From Halobacillus alkaliphilus (GTDB lineage Bacteria > Bacillota > Bacilli > Bacillales > Halobacillaceae): a DNA stretch of 38,432 nucleotides. Below are positions 17,677 to 26,170 of this stretch, one piece after another; the stretch's first letter is position 1, and each line of letters opens with the position of its first letter. Under the pieces are notes generated by a model. That model did not search any database. It worked only from the letters and a program-made list of their open reading frames with translations, and was not told the DNA's origin. The stretch is from NCBI RefSeq assembly GCF_900113125.1, contig NZ_FOOG01000037.1:1-38432 (forward strand), given 5' to 3'. The position numbers and the translations under genes are program-made.

Positions 17677-18528
17677 ATGAAAGATACGGGTTTAGTTTTA
17701 GAAGGCGGAGGCATGAGGGGAGCTTATACGGCAGGTGTTCTGGATTTATTTCATGACGAAGGAATCCAATTCCCATTTGTGGTAGGTGCTTCAGCAGGTG
17801 CCTGCAATGGAAGCTCCTATGTAGCGGGACAAAGAGGCAGAAATTATGAAGTCATGGTTGAATACGGGGATCATCCCGAGTACATATCCTATAAACGAAT
17901 GGTTACGAAACGTCAGTTATTTGGAATGGATTTTATTTTTGATAAACTTCCGAATGATCTGGTTCCGTTTGATTATGAATCCTTTCAATCAAAGAAGGCT
18001 GATTTTGTAGTAGGAACTACTAATCTTGAAACCGGGGAACCCCTCTTTTATGATCACTTCCCCACAAGAGAAAGTTTGTTGAAAGTAATGCGTGCTTCGA
18101 GTTCACTTCCCTTAATCGCACCGAGCATTATGTATGATGGGAAACAATTGATGGACGGGGGTATTTCAGATCCGATTCCCGTCGGCCCTTCGATTAAGCA
18201 TGGGAACGCTAAACATGTATTCGTGTTAACTAGAAATGACGGTTACTTAAAAGGAAAGATGAAATTGGGCTGGTATTTTAACCGGAAATATAAACAATTC
18301 CCGATGTTCGCTAAATCTCTAATTAACCGCCATGAACGTTATAATGAAAAATTGAAAGAGGTGAAGCGGATGGAAGAATCGGGGGAAGCTTTTGTACTCC
18401 GTCCAATGAAGCCGCTTCAAGTAAGCCGCATTGAAAGGAACCGGGATCGTCTTCACCAGCTGTACACTCAAGGATACGAGGAAGCGCAAAGTCAGGCCGA
18501 TCAATTGGCATCCTTTTTACAAACCTGA
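17677..18528 (+). CDS. Patatin-like phospholipase family protein
   Basis: 283 residues, cytosolic or peripheral lipid acyl hydrolase. The oxyanion motif GGGMRGAYTAGVLD is at 10-23, the nucleophile is Ser39 in GASAGA, and the dyad aspartate is Asp160 in MDGGISDPIP. It is of the RssA/YjjU-like bacterial type. The start ATG 17677 has AAAGGAGG at ideal distance; the frame runs further up without a ribosome site. It is 17 bp ahead of the AlkD-like gene and probably cotranscribed. The natural lipid substrate is unknown. Confidence 0.9.
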   Translation: MKDTGLVLEGGGMRGAYTAGVLDLFHDEGIQFPFVVGASAGACNGSSYVAGQRGRNYEVMVEYGDHPEYISYKRMVTKRQLFGMDFIFDKLPNDLVPFDYESFQSKKADFVVGTTNLETGEPLFYDHFPTRESLLKVMRASSSLPLIAPSIMYDGKQLMDGGISDPIPVGPSIKHGNAKHVFVLTRNDGYLKGKMKLGWYFNRKYKQFPMFAKSLINRHERYNEKLKEVKRMEESGEAFVLRPMKPLQVSRIERNRDRLHQLYTQGYEEAQSQADQLASFLQT

Positions 18529-18545
18529 GAGAAGGGAAGATTTGA

Positions 18546-19244
18546 GTGAAGAGAAGCGAACAAATCAAGTCCGCCATTATTCATACCTTTCAGGAGCATC
18601 ATAATGAAGAGAACAGGCCGGCTATGGAAGCTTACATGAAACATCAGTTCCTGTTTTATGGCATTAAAAGCCCTGAGCGCACAGCGATTCTGCGTCCAAT
18701 TTATAAAGAATATAGTTCGATTTCGGAAACGGAACGGATGGACGCGGCCATCCTGCTTTTTCAGCAGCCAGAAAGGGAATGTCACTATGCAGCTCTTGAA
18801 TTATTGGAAAAAGGTGTGAAGAATGCAGTTCCATCTTCCATCGCGGTTTATAAAGAGCTGATGATGACCGCCTCATGGTGGGATACCGTGGATATGATTG
18901 CGTCCAAGTTATGTGGGGGATATTTTAAGCGTTACCCCGAACGGTTAAGGCCTATTACTGAGAATTGGAGCCATTCCAGTAATCTTTGGGTACGGCGCTC
19001 CAGCATGCTTCATCAATTAAAGTATAAAGAGGCCACAAATAAAGAGTTATTATTTGAGACGGCCTGCCAACTAAAGGATGAGAAAGAGTTTTTTATCGAA
19101 AAAGCTATAGGCTGGGCGCTTCGTGAGTACAGTAAAACAGATACGGATGCCGTAGTCCAGTTATTGGAGTCGGTATCTTTCCGGCCTTTGACCAAAAGAG
19201 AAGGATTAAAGTGGGCAAAGAATAAAGGGCTGTTATCTTCTTAA
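18546..19244 (+). CDS. AlkD-like DNA alkylation repair protein
   Basis: 232 residues of HEAT-like helical repeats; a DNA glycosylase of the AlkD family that frees N3- and N7-alkylated bases. The catalytic region WWDTVDMIA at 111-119 (Asp113 equals the AlkD catalytic Asp), NLWVRRSSMLHQL at 146-158 and EFFIEKAIGWALREYSK at 181-197 are all intact. The start is GTG 18546 with AGAAGGG 8 nt upstream. It follows the patatin gene closely. Confidence 0.88.
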   Translation: MKRSEQIKSAIIHTFQEHHNEENRPAMEAYMKHQFLFYGIKSPERTAILRPIYKEYSSISETERMDAAILLFQQPERECHYAALELLEKGVKNAVPSSIAVYKELMMTASWWDTVDMIASKLCGGYFKRYPERLRPITENWSHSSNLWVRRSSMLHQLKYKEATNKELLFETACQLKDEKEFFIEKAIGWALREYSKTDTDAVVQLLESVSFRPLTKREGLKWAKNKGLLSS

Positions 19245-19305
19245 GTTTATTCTCCATGGGATATGTTCATAATGGTTGTATAATGAACACGGGGAGATGC
19301 TTTGT

Positions 19306-19707
19306 GTGGAAAAGTGGATTGATTATTCTGTGCTGGATCATGTGATTGCAATGTTAAATGATGATGTGATTCGTATGATCGGCTTAAAACCGGAGTATGT
19401 ACAGTTTTTTCTTGTTTTTGTCTTGATTATGTCCCTGATGTGGGTCGCTCGTCCCATCATCGAATGGATGATGATGAAAAATTGGAATACCTTTGCAAGC
19501 TATTTTACAAGCAGCTTAATTACGATTGCTTTTTTACAGCTCGTGGACAGGTATGCGATGAGTCAGGAGCAGTCGACACTTCCAGATTATTATTGGTCTA
19601 TTTGTCTGCTTGCGATCAGCAGCTATGGAGTTATATACGTACTATTTAAGATGTTCAAAAAAACATGGACTCACCTGAGAGAGCGAGCGAAAAAACAGGC
19701 CGCATAG
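19306..19707 (+). CDS. Hypothetical membrane protein, three spans
   Basis: 133 residues, family not recognised. An amphipathic head (about 1-32) precedes spans at about 36-55, 66-83 and 99-118, ending in a basic tail (KKTWTHLRERAKKQ). GTG 19306 is chosen because GGGGAG lies 9 nt upstream; TTG 19276 and ATG 19297 are in frame but poorly placed. A TATAAT at 19279-19284 may be its -10. The gene is followed 57 bp later by another small membrane gene. No functional motif. Confidence 0.7.
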   Translation: MEKWIDYSVLDHVIAMLNDDVIRMIGLKPEYVQFFLVFVLIMSLMWVARPIIEWMMMKNWNTFASYFTSSLITIAFLQLVDRYAMSQEQSTLPDYYWSICLLAISSYGVIYVLFKMFKKTWTHLRERAKKQAA

Positions 19708-19764
19708 TTTTCTGAAACCTCCTGACTTTACAATTCGTAAAGTTTATAGAAGGGGGGATACACC

Positions 19765-19977
19765 ATGATGATGGAATTTAACCTGACGCTGCTATTCATC
19801 TTTCTTTTATTTGGTTTGCTTTTATTGGTTTTAAATATCGTAACGAGTATTTGGTCCTACCGTGACTCACGAAGAAAAGGGAAGAGCCCGGAGTTTGCCA
19901 TACTTGTCTTGCTCGGTACCTTGTTTTTCCCTGTCATAGGTCTCATCGTCTATTTAATCATCAGAAATGATATGTAG
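19765..19977 (+). CDS. Small two-span membrane protein, PLDc_N-like
   Basis: 70 residues with two helices (about 8-28 and 44-66) joined by SYRDSRRKGKSPEFA, ending in IVYLIIRND. This resembles the PLDc_N-type module (span, basic loop, span ending in YLIIR), which occurs alone in many small bacterial proteins. AGGGGGGATACACC precedes three tandem ATG codons; 19765 is the first. Function unknown. Confidence 0.72.
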   Translation: MMMEFNLTLLFIFLLFGLLLLVLNIVTSIWSYRDSRRKGKSPEFAILVLLGTLFFPVIGLIVYLIIRNDM

Positions 19978-20006
19978 AACACCCTTGCTGATAGGGTGTT
20001 TTTTTA
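19978..20006 (+). terminator. Terminator after the two-span membrane gene
   Basis: Stem AACACCCT/AGGGTGTT with 7-nt loop followed by TTTTTT, directly after the stop codon. Confidence 0.85.
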
Positions 20007-20085
20007 TGGCTTTATCCTGTTGAATAAGGGTTTCTTTAAGACGATATATAGAGAGAATGAACTAAGAGAGGAAGGACGATAACCT

Positions 20086-20991
20086 ATGGAAAATCAGCAA
20101 GGCGTACTCCTGGAAAGTGGGACCAATGAGCTGGAAATCGTGGAATTCGGCATTGGATCCAATCGATTCGGTATCAACGTAATTAAAGTAAAAGAGATAC
20201 TTAACCCCCAGCCTATTACCCATATTCCTCACTCCCACCCTTCCGTGGAGGGAATTATAGAAATAAGAGGAGATGTCGTGCCAGTGGTTGATACCGCACA
20301 CGCCCTTGGCCTTGACCCTTCAGCACATCCAGCTCAGAATAAATTCATTCTAGCGGAGTTTAATCAAATGAAAATTGTTTTTCATGTGCATACGGTCACA
20401 CAAATTCATCGAATTTCCTGGGAGCAGATGGAGAAACCGGATAAAATGTATCAAGGACTGGAAACGAAAATTACAGGCATTGTAAAAATGGAGGGCGGCA
20501 TGCTGCTGCTTTTGGATTTTGAAAAAGTGGCTGCTGATATTAGCCCTGAGTCCAGTATCACTAAGGAACAGTTACGGAACCTTGGTGAAAGGGAGAGATC
20601 TGAAAAAAAGATTATGGTCGTTGAAGATTCCAGCCTTCTTCGAGCGTTGTTACAGGAGACACTTGAAGAAGCGGGATACCATCAAACTGTCGTATTTGAA
20701 GATGGAAAAGAAGCACTGGATCATCTTAAGCAGCTGGTGGGTGAAGGGAAATCGGTAGAAGAAGAATACCAGTTGGTCATCACGGATATTGAAATGCCGC
20801 AGATAGATGGGCATCATCTGACGAAAATCATTAAAGAAAGTGAAGAGTTGACGGCTCTTCCGGTTATCATTTTTTCTTCTTTAATTACAAATGATCTTCG
20901 CCACAAAGGGGAAAAAGTCGGAGCGGATGCACAGGTATCTAAACCTGAAATTCTTGAACTGGTTAAATGGATCGATCACTATATCTTATAA
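20086..20991 (+). CDS. cheV: Chemotaxis coupling protein CheV (CheW domain plus receiver)
   Basis: 301 residues. An N-terminal CheW-like adaptor domain (about 15-155; IVEFGIGSNRFGINVIKVKEI, then EGIIEIRGDVVPVVD) links receptors to the CheA kinase. A C-terminal receiver (about 174-301) has acidic pocket Glu180/Asp181, phosphoacceptor Asp234 in VITDIEMP, and a switch Ser-Ser in FSSLIT. It takes part in adaptation of chemotaxis. Full length and typical. The order patA-cheV-ykyB agrees with B. subtilis apart from inserted genes. AGGAAGG lies upstream of the ATG; a shared terminator follows. Confidence 0.95.
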   Translation: MENQQGVLLESGTNELEIVEFGIGSNRFGINVIKVKEILNPQPITHIPHSHPSVEGIIEIRGDVVPVVDTAHALGLDPSAHPAQNKFILAEFNQMKIVFHVHTVTQIHRISWEQMEKPDKMYQGLETKITGIVKMEGGMLLLLDFEKVAADISPESSITKEQLRNLGERERSEKKIMVVEDSSLLRALLQETLEEAGYHQTVVFEDGKEALDHLKQLVGEGKSVEEEYQLVITDIEMPQIDGHHLTKIIKESEELTALPVIIFSSLITNDLRHKGEKVGADAQVSKPEILELVKWIDHYIL

Positions 20992-20995
20992 CGGA

Positions 20996-21025
20996 AAAAA
21001 AGCCGCTGAATCCCAGCGGCTTTTT
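20996..21025. terminator. Terminator between cheV and the convergent small gene
   Basis: Stem AGCCGCTG/CAGCGGCT extended by A/T pairs, loop of 5 nt, A run before and T run after, so it can work in both directions. Confidence 0.88.
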
Positions 21026-21030
21026 CTGCA

Positions 21031-21243
21031 TTATTTTTCAATATTCAACCGTTTGTAGAGTTCATCGTGCCAGGCATAGGCCTGCTTGGATAATGTTTCA
21101 GGTCCTGTTTTTGTAGGGGACGCTTCCACAATGATTTTTTGCTGATGCTCAGACAGGTGTTCAAAAGCAGCACGCATTTCTGTTGTGTATTCCATGTATT
21201 TTTTTAGATGGTATTGGAAATCTTCCAACATGTCAGTACTCAT
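21031..21243 (-). CDS. Hypothetical small soluble protein
   Basis: 70 residues, family not recognised. It is predicted mostly helical: an acidic-aromatic first half (MLEDFQYHLKKYMEYTTEMRAAFEHL), then KIIVEASPTKTGPETLSKQAY and AWHDELYKRLNIEK. No signal or membrane helix. ATG 21243 is chosen because AGGAGG lies 9 nt before it, while ATG 21252 abuts that site. It is probably cotranscribed with ykyB upstream. Confidence 0.65.
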   Translation of the reverse strand: MSTDMLEDFQYHLKKYMEYTTEMRAAFEHLSEHQQKIIVEASPTKTGPETLSKQAYAWHDELYKRLNIEK

Positions 21244-21319
21244 TTGTATCATCCTCCTCTACAACCTCTATTTCCTTATTATTCAAGCGGTAAAACATGG
21301 TTCAGAACATCCCGGAAAA

Positions 21320-21796
21320 TTAATTATGCCTACGGCGTCTTTGATTCCACGGGGATACATCGCGCTGGCCAAGAAAACTGGCAGCAGGACGGGACTGAGA
21401 GGCGTAGGCAGGCTGCTTCTTCACAGGCTGTTCCCAGTTCAAATAGCGATAAAGAATTCGTTTGGCTTTGGACAGAGACAATTTTGGTTTCGGATTTCTG
21501 TAAGACTGGTCGACTTTCCCCAGGTGTTCTAACTGATCGAAATCCTGTTTATTCGCTGGAATATGAAAGTAGTACCCGGCAATTTCAATGAGGAGGGTTG
21601 AATGCTGCTGGCTGAGTTTAGGGTGATCTGAGAAATGGAGACCAATTTTTTTAGCGCGGCTTTCCTGCAGAAGTTTATCAATTGTATATTTTTTTATATC
21701 ATATAAGTGCTTAGGTTCGGGGGCCGTTTTTGCGTGACGGTTAACAATAAACAGGGATTCTGCTAATTCTCTGTTTGAGAGAGCATAATTCTTCAT
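21320..21796 (-). CDS. ykyB: YkyB-family protein
   Basis: 158 residues starting MKNYALSNRELAESLFIVNRHAKTA, with HLYDIKKYTIDKLLQESRAKKIGLHFS and a basic, probably disordered tail ending RRRRHN. It is the counterpart of B. subtilis YkyB, which also lies next to cheV. Cytosolic, function unknown. ATG 21796 has AAAGGAGAAATGTT upstream; the open frame before it has no ribosome site. Its upstream side is occupied by repeat copy 5. Confidence 0.8.
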   Translation of the reverse strand: MKNYALSNRELAESLFIVNRHAKTAPEPKHLYDIKKYTIDKLLQESRAKKIGLHFSDHPKLSQQHSTLLIEIAGYYFHIPANKQDFDQLEHLGKVDQSYRNPKPKLSLSKAKRILYRYLNWEQPVKKQPAYASQSRPAASFLGQRDVSPWNQRRRRHN

Positions 21797-21929
21797 AACA
21801 TTTCTCCTTTCTATCCAATTGTGTAAATCTATCATATGTGTTTTTTGTTATAATTGCAAAAAATTTACATTTATTTTATGAAAAATGTGAATCAACATGC
21901 TTCGTATAATAAGAATGTCCTTACACAAT

Positions 21930-22087
21930 AGGGCTGGTTACTGTAAGACTCAGTGTCGAGATATTGGTTTGTAGTTAAGGTCCTGCGGGGTGTTGGAACA
22001 AGACGAGTTATTTCCCCACCAGCCCTCTTCCACTTAGAGTAACGGACCTAATTTACCTCGAAACTGAGTCTTCAAGTAATGGGAGCT
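21930..22087. repeat. Intergenic repeat copy 5 (158 bp, both ends)
   Basis: The left end at 21930-21964 reads AGGGCTGG...GACTCAGTGTCGAGATAT. The right end, reversed, is AGCTCCCA...GACTCAGTTTCGAGG, ending at 22087. The interior has AGGTCCTGCGGGG, as in copies 2 and 8, and a 56-bp block (21994-22049) that is the reverse complement of 26210-26265 with two mismatches. It lies between the 3' end of the sco gene and the 5' end of ykyB. The shortest two-ended copy. Confidence 0.9.
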
Positions 22088-22123
22088 TATCTTTGATGAT
22101 CTGGGTAACGTTTCATTAGACTT

Positions 22124-22705
22124 CTATTGGTTTTGTTTTAATGTTTGCAAGTCTTCAATAATCTGATCCAAACTTCCAGCTTCTGTACCGTTATAGCTTT
22201 TAATTACTTCTCCTTCTGGAGTGACCAGGTAAAAACTGGTTCCGTGAGCAACCTGATTGGAGTTTTCCAGCTGTTTAACTGGAGATTGAAAAGACTTGAT
22301 GGAAAATTCCTTTACCTCTTGGAAAGAATAACCCGTCAGAAAATTCCATTGGCTGAAATCAGGCTGATAGGGTTCAGCAAACGACTTCATTTTCTCCGGA
22401 GTGTCGGTCTTAGGGTCTACACTCATAGAAACGAGCGGGACTTCCATCCCTTCCTGGTCAAGCTCTTGCTGCAAACGGGACATATTTCCGGTCATTGGCG
22501 GACATACTGTCTCACAACTTGTAAAAATAAAATCAGCAATCCAGTATTCACCGCTGTAATCTTCCGGCAGAGTGACTTTTTCACCGTCCTGATTTATAGC
22601 TTCAAGGGAATTCACGTCCCTGGACATATTTGTTTCGATTGGGGACCCGCATGCTGTCAGAAGTAAAACTGCTAAACCGAGTACCCATATTGTTGTGCGT
22701 TTCAT
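22124..22705 (-). CDS. SCO1/SenC-family lipoprotein (copper chaperone for cytochrome oxidase)
   Basis: 193 residues. A lipoprotein signal ends in the lipobox LTAC (Cys19). The thioredoxin-like domain has the metal/redox motif CETVC (Cys64, Cys68) and the third ligand His154 in VAHGTSFYL. Sco proteins deliver copper to the CuA site of cytochrome c oxidase on the outer membrane face. Similar to B. subtilis YpmQ/ScoA. ATG 22705 with GGGGGAT upstream. It does not belong to the B. subtilis ykuE neighbourhood, so its place here differs. Confidence 0.92.
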   Translation of the reverse strand: MKRTTIWVLGLAVLLLTACGSPIETNMSRDVNSLEAINQDGEKVTLPEDYSGEYWIADFIFTSCETVCPPMTGNMSRLQQELDQEGMEVPLVSMSVDPKTDTPEKMKSFAEPYQPDFSQWNFLTGYSFQEVKEFSIKSFQSPVKQLENSNQVAHGTSFYLVTPEGEVIKSYNGTEAGSLDQIIEDLQTLKQNQ

Positions 22706-22791
22706 GTAAATCCCCCAATTACTTTTCTCTCCTATAAGTGTACCACTGCTTTCCGACAGGCAGTCATCGAGTGCTCACTGTCACAAAAAAG

Positions 22792-23652
22792 TTAGATTTC
22801 TGGTGATTTTAAGCGGTAGATCGATAATTCCGGACGACAGAGAAAGCGGTAGGGCATACGTGTAGTTCCTAAACCTCTACTTACAAATAAATCCATTCCC
22901 TCTGAAAGTCGATAATGACCCTCTACGTATTTTTCAGCTAAAGGAGGGGTGATTAAATAGCCATAGATAGGGAGCTGTACTTGCCCGCCGTGACTGTGAC
23001 CGGATAACTGGACGTCTACCCCGTACCGTTGGACTTGGTCGGCAATATCAGGTTCATGGGCGAGAAGAAGCGTGAAGCTGTTTTCGTTGCGGTCTGATAG
23101 TGTTTCTTCTATATCTGGGCGGCCGAGCATTACGTCGTCCAATCCAGCAAGGGTAAAGGAATCGCTGCCTTTTTGAATCGCTGTGCTTTCATTTTGCAGA
23201 AGGGTGAATCCACCGCGCGACATTACTTCATAAATCTTCTCTGTACCGTATCCACCGTGGTCATGGTTACCATAAATCCAGTACTTTCCGAGTGGAGCTT
23301 CCAATCGGTTTAATAAGGATGGCAGTCGATCTGTAAATGAGTAGGTCTGCGGTTCATCTACTAAATCACCGGTGAATAAAATTAAATCCGGGTTTTTTTT
23401 ATTTATGGTTTCAATCAGCTGCTCAAATTTATTTAAATCATAATGAAATCCGATATGCGTATCGGAGAATTGAAGGATATCTACGTTATGAAAGCTTTTT
23501 GGAATTTTTGAATGATGTATGCTGAACTTTTTTACGGTTAATAAATCAGGTTCTACGTATTTGGCATAATAGTAGCTCAGTCCACTTAAACCTAGGAAAC
23601 CAAGAAAACTGCGCACCATATTCTTAATGAACTTGCGCCTGGTTAATTTCAT
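22792..23652 (-). CDS. ykuE: Tat-exported metallophosphoesterase YkuE
   Basis: 286 residues, calcineurin-like phosphoesterase. The N-terminus LTRRKFIK (residues 3-10) plus the hydrophobic stretch to about 28 forms a twin-arginine signal. The metal-site motifs are complete: SDTHIGFHYD at 63-72, GDLVDE at 95-100, GNHDHGG at 128-134 and GHSHGGQ near 218. B. subtilis YkuE is a known Tat substrate retained in the cell wall. Substrate unknown. ATG 23652; its upstream region faces the divergent fadH. Confidence 0.92.
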   Translation of the reverse strand: MKLTRRKFIKNMVRSFLGFLGLSGLSYYYAKYVEPDLLTVKKFSIHHSKIPKSFHNVDILQFSDTHIGFHYDLNKFEQLIETINKKNPDLILFTGDLVDEPQTYSFTDRLPSLLNRLEAPLGKYWIYGNHDHGGYGTEKIYEVMSRGGFTLLQNESTAIQKGSDSFTLAGLDDVMLGRPDIEETLSDRNENSFTLLLAHEPDIADQVQRYGVDVQLSGHSHGGQVQLPIYGYLITPPLAEKYVEGHYRLSEGMDLFVSRGLGTTRMPYRFLCRPELSIYRLKSPEI

Positions 23653-23811
23653 AGAAAGTCCTCTCTCCTGAATTCTCTGGTCATTATACCACGAAAATCT
23701 TTATTCAAACTTAGGAAGATTCTCCTCCTTTTTAATATTTTTTGAAAAATGAACAGGAATTCATTTTTTTATGTGGAATGTAAATATAAAGAGAGATAGG
23801 AGGATGATGAA

Positions 23812-24579
23812 ATGAACAATCAGGTGGTAATTATTACAGGGGGCTCGAGTGGTATGGGGCTCTATATGGCTAAAAGGTTTCTTGATGAAGGTGCTAAAGT
23901 CGCGATCACAGGACGATCGCAGGAGCGTTTAGAAGAAGCAAAAAAGCAAATCGCTGGAGAAAATGGAGACAACCTTCTGCTTATTCCTATGGATGTGCGG
24001 GAAGTGGAAGACACAAAGAGAATGGTTAATGAAACCGTGGACGCATTTGGTAGAATTGACCATTTAGTTAATAACGCAGCAGGCAATTTTATCGTGCCCG
24101 CAGAAAAGCTATCCCCAAACGGATGGAATTCGGTCATCAATATTGTATTAAATGGAACGTTCTACTGCAGTCAGGCCGTCGGTAACTATTGGATAGAAAA
24201 CCAAATTAAAGGCTCTATATTAAACATGGTCGCTACATATGCATGGGGTGCAGGAGCTGGTGTTATCCATTCTGCATCAGCAAAAGCTGGAGTGCTTGCT
24301 ATGACGAGAACGCTTGCTGTGGAGTGGGGAAGTAAGTATGGAATTAGAGCTAATGCCATTGCTCCGGGACCGATTGAACGGACAGGGGGAGCGGAGCGAT
24401 TGTTTCAATCCGAAGAAGCGACAGAACGAACGTTGAAGTCTGTCCCTCTCGGACGTGTTGGACAGCCAGAAGAAATTGCTGGACTCGCTCGTTTTATACT
24501 CTCTGATGAAGCCGCTTACATGAACGGGGAAGTCGTCACTTTAGACGGAGGTCAATGGCTAAATAAATTTCCATTTTAA
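23812..24579 (+). CDS. fadH: 2,4-dienoyl-CoA reductase (NADPH), SDR type
   Basis: 255 residues, short-chain dehydrogenase fold. NADPH site TGGSSGMG at 9-16, NNAAGNFIVPAEKLS near 86-98, and HSASAKAGVLAMTRTLAVEW in place of the usual YxxxK, a feature of the DECR branch. It reduces 2,4-dienoyl-CoA intermediates in the breakdown of unsaturated fatty acids. It is the counterpart of B. subtilis YkuF/FadH, next to ykuE as there. The ATG follows GGAGGATGA at 23800-23808. A terminator lies downstream after the lone repeat end. Confidence 0.9.
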   Translation: MNNQVVIITGGSSGMGLYMAKRFLDEGAKVAITGRSQERLEEAKKQIAGENGDNLLLIPMDVREVEDTKRMVNETVDAFGRIDHLVNNAAGNFIVPAEKLSPNGWNSVINIVLNGTFYCSQAVGNYWIENQIKGSILNMVATYAWGAGAGVIHSASAKAGVLAMTRTLAVEWGSKYGIRANAIAPGPIERTGGAERLFQSEEATERTLKSVPLGRVGQPEEIAGLARFILSDEAAYMNGEVVTLDGGQWLNKFPF

Positions 24580-24604
24580 AACACTTCATTGAATTTTAAA
24601 GATA

Positions 24605-24639
24605 AGGTCCCTTTTTTGGAAGAATCAGTTTCAAGATGT
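24605..24639. repeat. Lone end of the intergenic repeat family (copy 6)
   Basis: AGGTCCCT...GAATCAGTTTCAAGATGT aligns over 35 bp with the left ends of the other copies, with the GGAAGA-TCAGTTTC-AGAT positions kept. No partner end is found. It lies 25 bp after the fadH stop and looks like a decayed or truncated copy. Confidence 0.6.
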
Positions 24640-24692
24640 GCTGGGGAAATCCGTTAGTAAGGCGTTTTTCACTTGTATATAAAAAAACTATT

Positions 24693-24725
24693 AAAGAAAC
24701 CGCTGCACGCTGCAGCGGTTTCTTT
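24693..24725. terminator. Terminator between fadH and the hemolysin III gene
   Basis: A perfect 15-bp stem AAAGAAACCGCTGCA/TGCAGCGGTTTCTTT with 3-nt loop, A/T-flanked on both sides. Confidence 0.9.
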
Positions 24726-24731
24726 GTGCCA

Positions 24732-25367
24732 TTAGATTACATAGAAGAAAATAGTGAAGAAATGGAAAATGGAGCCACCAATCACAAATAAATGCCAAAC
24801 CATATGGTGGTACGTGAAACTTCTCCATACATAAAAGATGGAACCAATGGAATACATGACGCCTCCGAGGATCAGGTAAGTTATTCCTGCTGCCGGCACT
24901 TCGGTGGTTAACGGTCCCCATGCAATAATAAGAAGCCATCCCATAAGTACATAAAATAATGTAGAGAGAACTACAAAGCGTTTTACAAAAAAGACTTTGA
25001 AAATGACACCTAAAATAGCCATTCCCCATATAATTCCAAACAGTGTCCATCCTAAGGAACCGCGCAATGGAACAAGTAGGATCGGGGTATAGGTCCCTGC
25101 AATAAACAAATAAATAGCTGAATGATCAAAAATCTCGAATAAGTCTTTCATTTTCCCAGCTGGAAAACTATGCACAAGTGTAGAAGAAACGAACAGTAGA
25201 AGCATGGTAACCCCGTATATAGAAACGGACACAACATGCCAGATGTTTCCTTCTAAACTTGCAAATACGACCAGCATCACCAGCATTCCTACACTTAATA
25301 CAGCACCAATCCCGTGCGTAATGGCGTTCGCTATTTCTTCGCGTCTTGAAAACGTGTGCGTCATCAT
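24732..25367 (-). CDS. Hemolysin III / PAQR-family membrane protein
   Basis: 211 residues with seven hydrophobic spans. The family residues are EEIANAITHGIGAVLS, SSTLVHSFP, DHSAIYLFIAGTYTPILL, and the C-terminal metal-binding MVWHLFVIGGSIFHFF. YplQ of B. subtilis is of this type. The role is unclear, possibly in membrane lipid or metal-dependent hydrolase chemistry; the hemolysin name is historical. The ribosome site before the tandem ATG codons (25367, 25364) is weak. Confidence 0.88.
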   Translation of the reverse strand: MMTHTFSRREEIANAITHGIGAVLSVGMLVMLVVFASLEGNIWHVVSVSIYGVTMLLLFVSSTLVHSFPAGKMKDLFEIFDHSAIYLFIAGTYTPILLVPLRGSLGWTLFGIIWGMAILGVIFKVFFVKRFVVLSTLFYVLMGWLLIIAWGPLTTEVPAAGITYLILGGVMYSIGSIFYVWRSFTYHHMVWHLFVIGGSIFHFFTIFFYVI

Positions 25368-25612
25368 TAGTTTTTCAGCCCCAATAAATTCATGTTGCTT
25401 TTTATTATACGCCTTAGTGAATATTTAATAAACAACAAGGTTTATATAATGAGAAGTAAGGGGTATAAAAAATAGACTGAAAACCCTTCAGTAAAAGGTT
25501 TGTCGGAATTTGCAGGTCGAGATTTATCCAGATGTATGTTACTATATTTACTGGTTAACCAAAGCGTCTTTCTGCTCCTTCAGTTGCAAGAGAAAAAGGA
25601 GAGAACAAGTTT

Positions 25613-26062
25613 ATGGTAAGTTTAGAAAAAGAAGCATTAGTTATTCCAAAAGTATCCGAGTTAATGATTTCTTCTGAAAAAGTAGCTCATGTCCAAGTCG
25701 GCAATCCATTGGAGCACGCTTTGCTGGTTCTGGTAAAGACCGGCTATTCTTCTATTCCTGTTTTAGATCCGACCTTTAAATTTAAAGGAGTCATCAGTAA
25801 GTCGAAGATTTTAGAAGAAACCCTAGGCATTGAAGAATTTGAATTAAACCGTTTATCTGATATTCAAGTAAAAGAAGTGATGGATAAGGATTTTCCATAT
25901 CTCCATCATGAAGACAGTATGATTGACGCTTTGCATAAGTTAATTGATTTCCCTTTTGTCTGTGTAATTGACGATGATGGTGAATTTGATGGAATTGTCA
26001 CCCGCCGCACCATTCTGAAACAGTTCAGTAAGCATTATCACGAGACTTTTAAATGGACATAA
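25613..26062 (+). CDS. darB: CBS-pair protein DarB (YkuL/CbpB), c-di-AMP receptor
   Basis: 149 residues made of two CBS motifs (about 13-75 and 83-145): VSELMISSEKVAHVQVGNPLEHALLVLVKTGYSSIPVLD, then VKEVMDKDFPYLHHEDSMIDAL. It corresponds to YkuL of B. subtilis and CbpB of Listeria, which bind c-di-AMP and, when free of it, stimulate the (p)ppGpp synthetase Rel and, in Bacillus, pyruvate carboxylase. The assignment rests on length, motif pattern and position between fadH (ykuF) and dapH (ykuQ). AAAGGAGAG lies upstream of the ATG; a terminator follows. Confidence 0.85.
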   Translation: MVSLEKEALVIPKVSELMISSEKVAHVQVGNPLEHALLVLVKTGYSSIPVLDPTFKFKGVISKSKILEETLGIEEFELNRLSDIQVKEVMDKDFPYLHHEDSMIDALHKLIDFPFVCVIDDDGEFDGIVTRRTILKQFSKHYHETFKWT

Positions 26063-26090
26063 ACAAGAGACTATAAATAACAGCTATGAT

Positions 26091-26127
26091 AAAATAGAGG
26101 GCATCATACCGGTGCCTTCTATTTTTT
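26091..26127 (+). terminator. Terminator of darB
   Basis: AAAATAGAGGGCA pairs with TGCCTTCTATTTT (one G-T pair) around a 9-nt loop, followed by T residues. Confidence 0.85.
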
Positions 26128-26170
26128 TATGGTTCAGGTCAAGTAAATCTACGAGATGATTTTTCAATAA

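Noticed and set aside
25490-25545. Spo0A-like box upstream of darB
   Set aside because: TTTGTCGGAA departs from the TTGNCGAA core, so it was not called.
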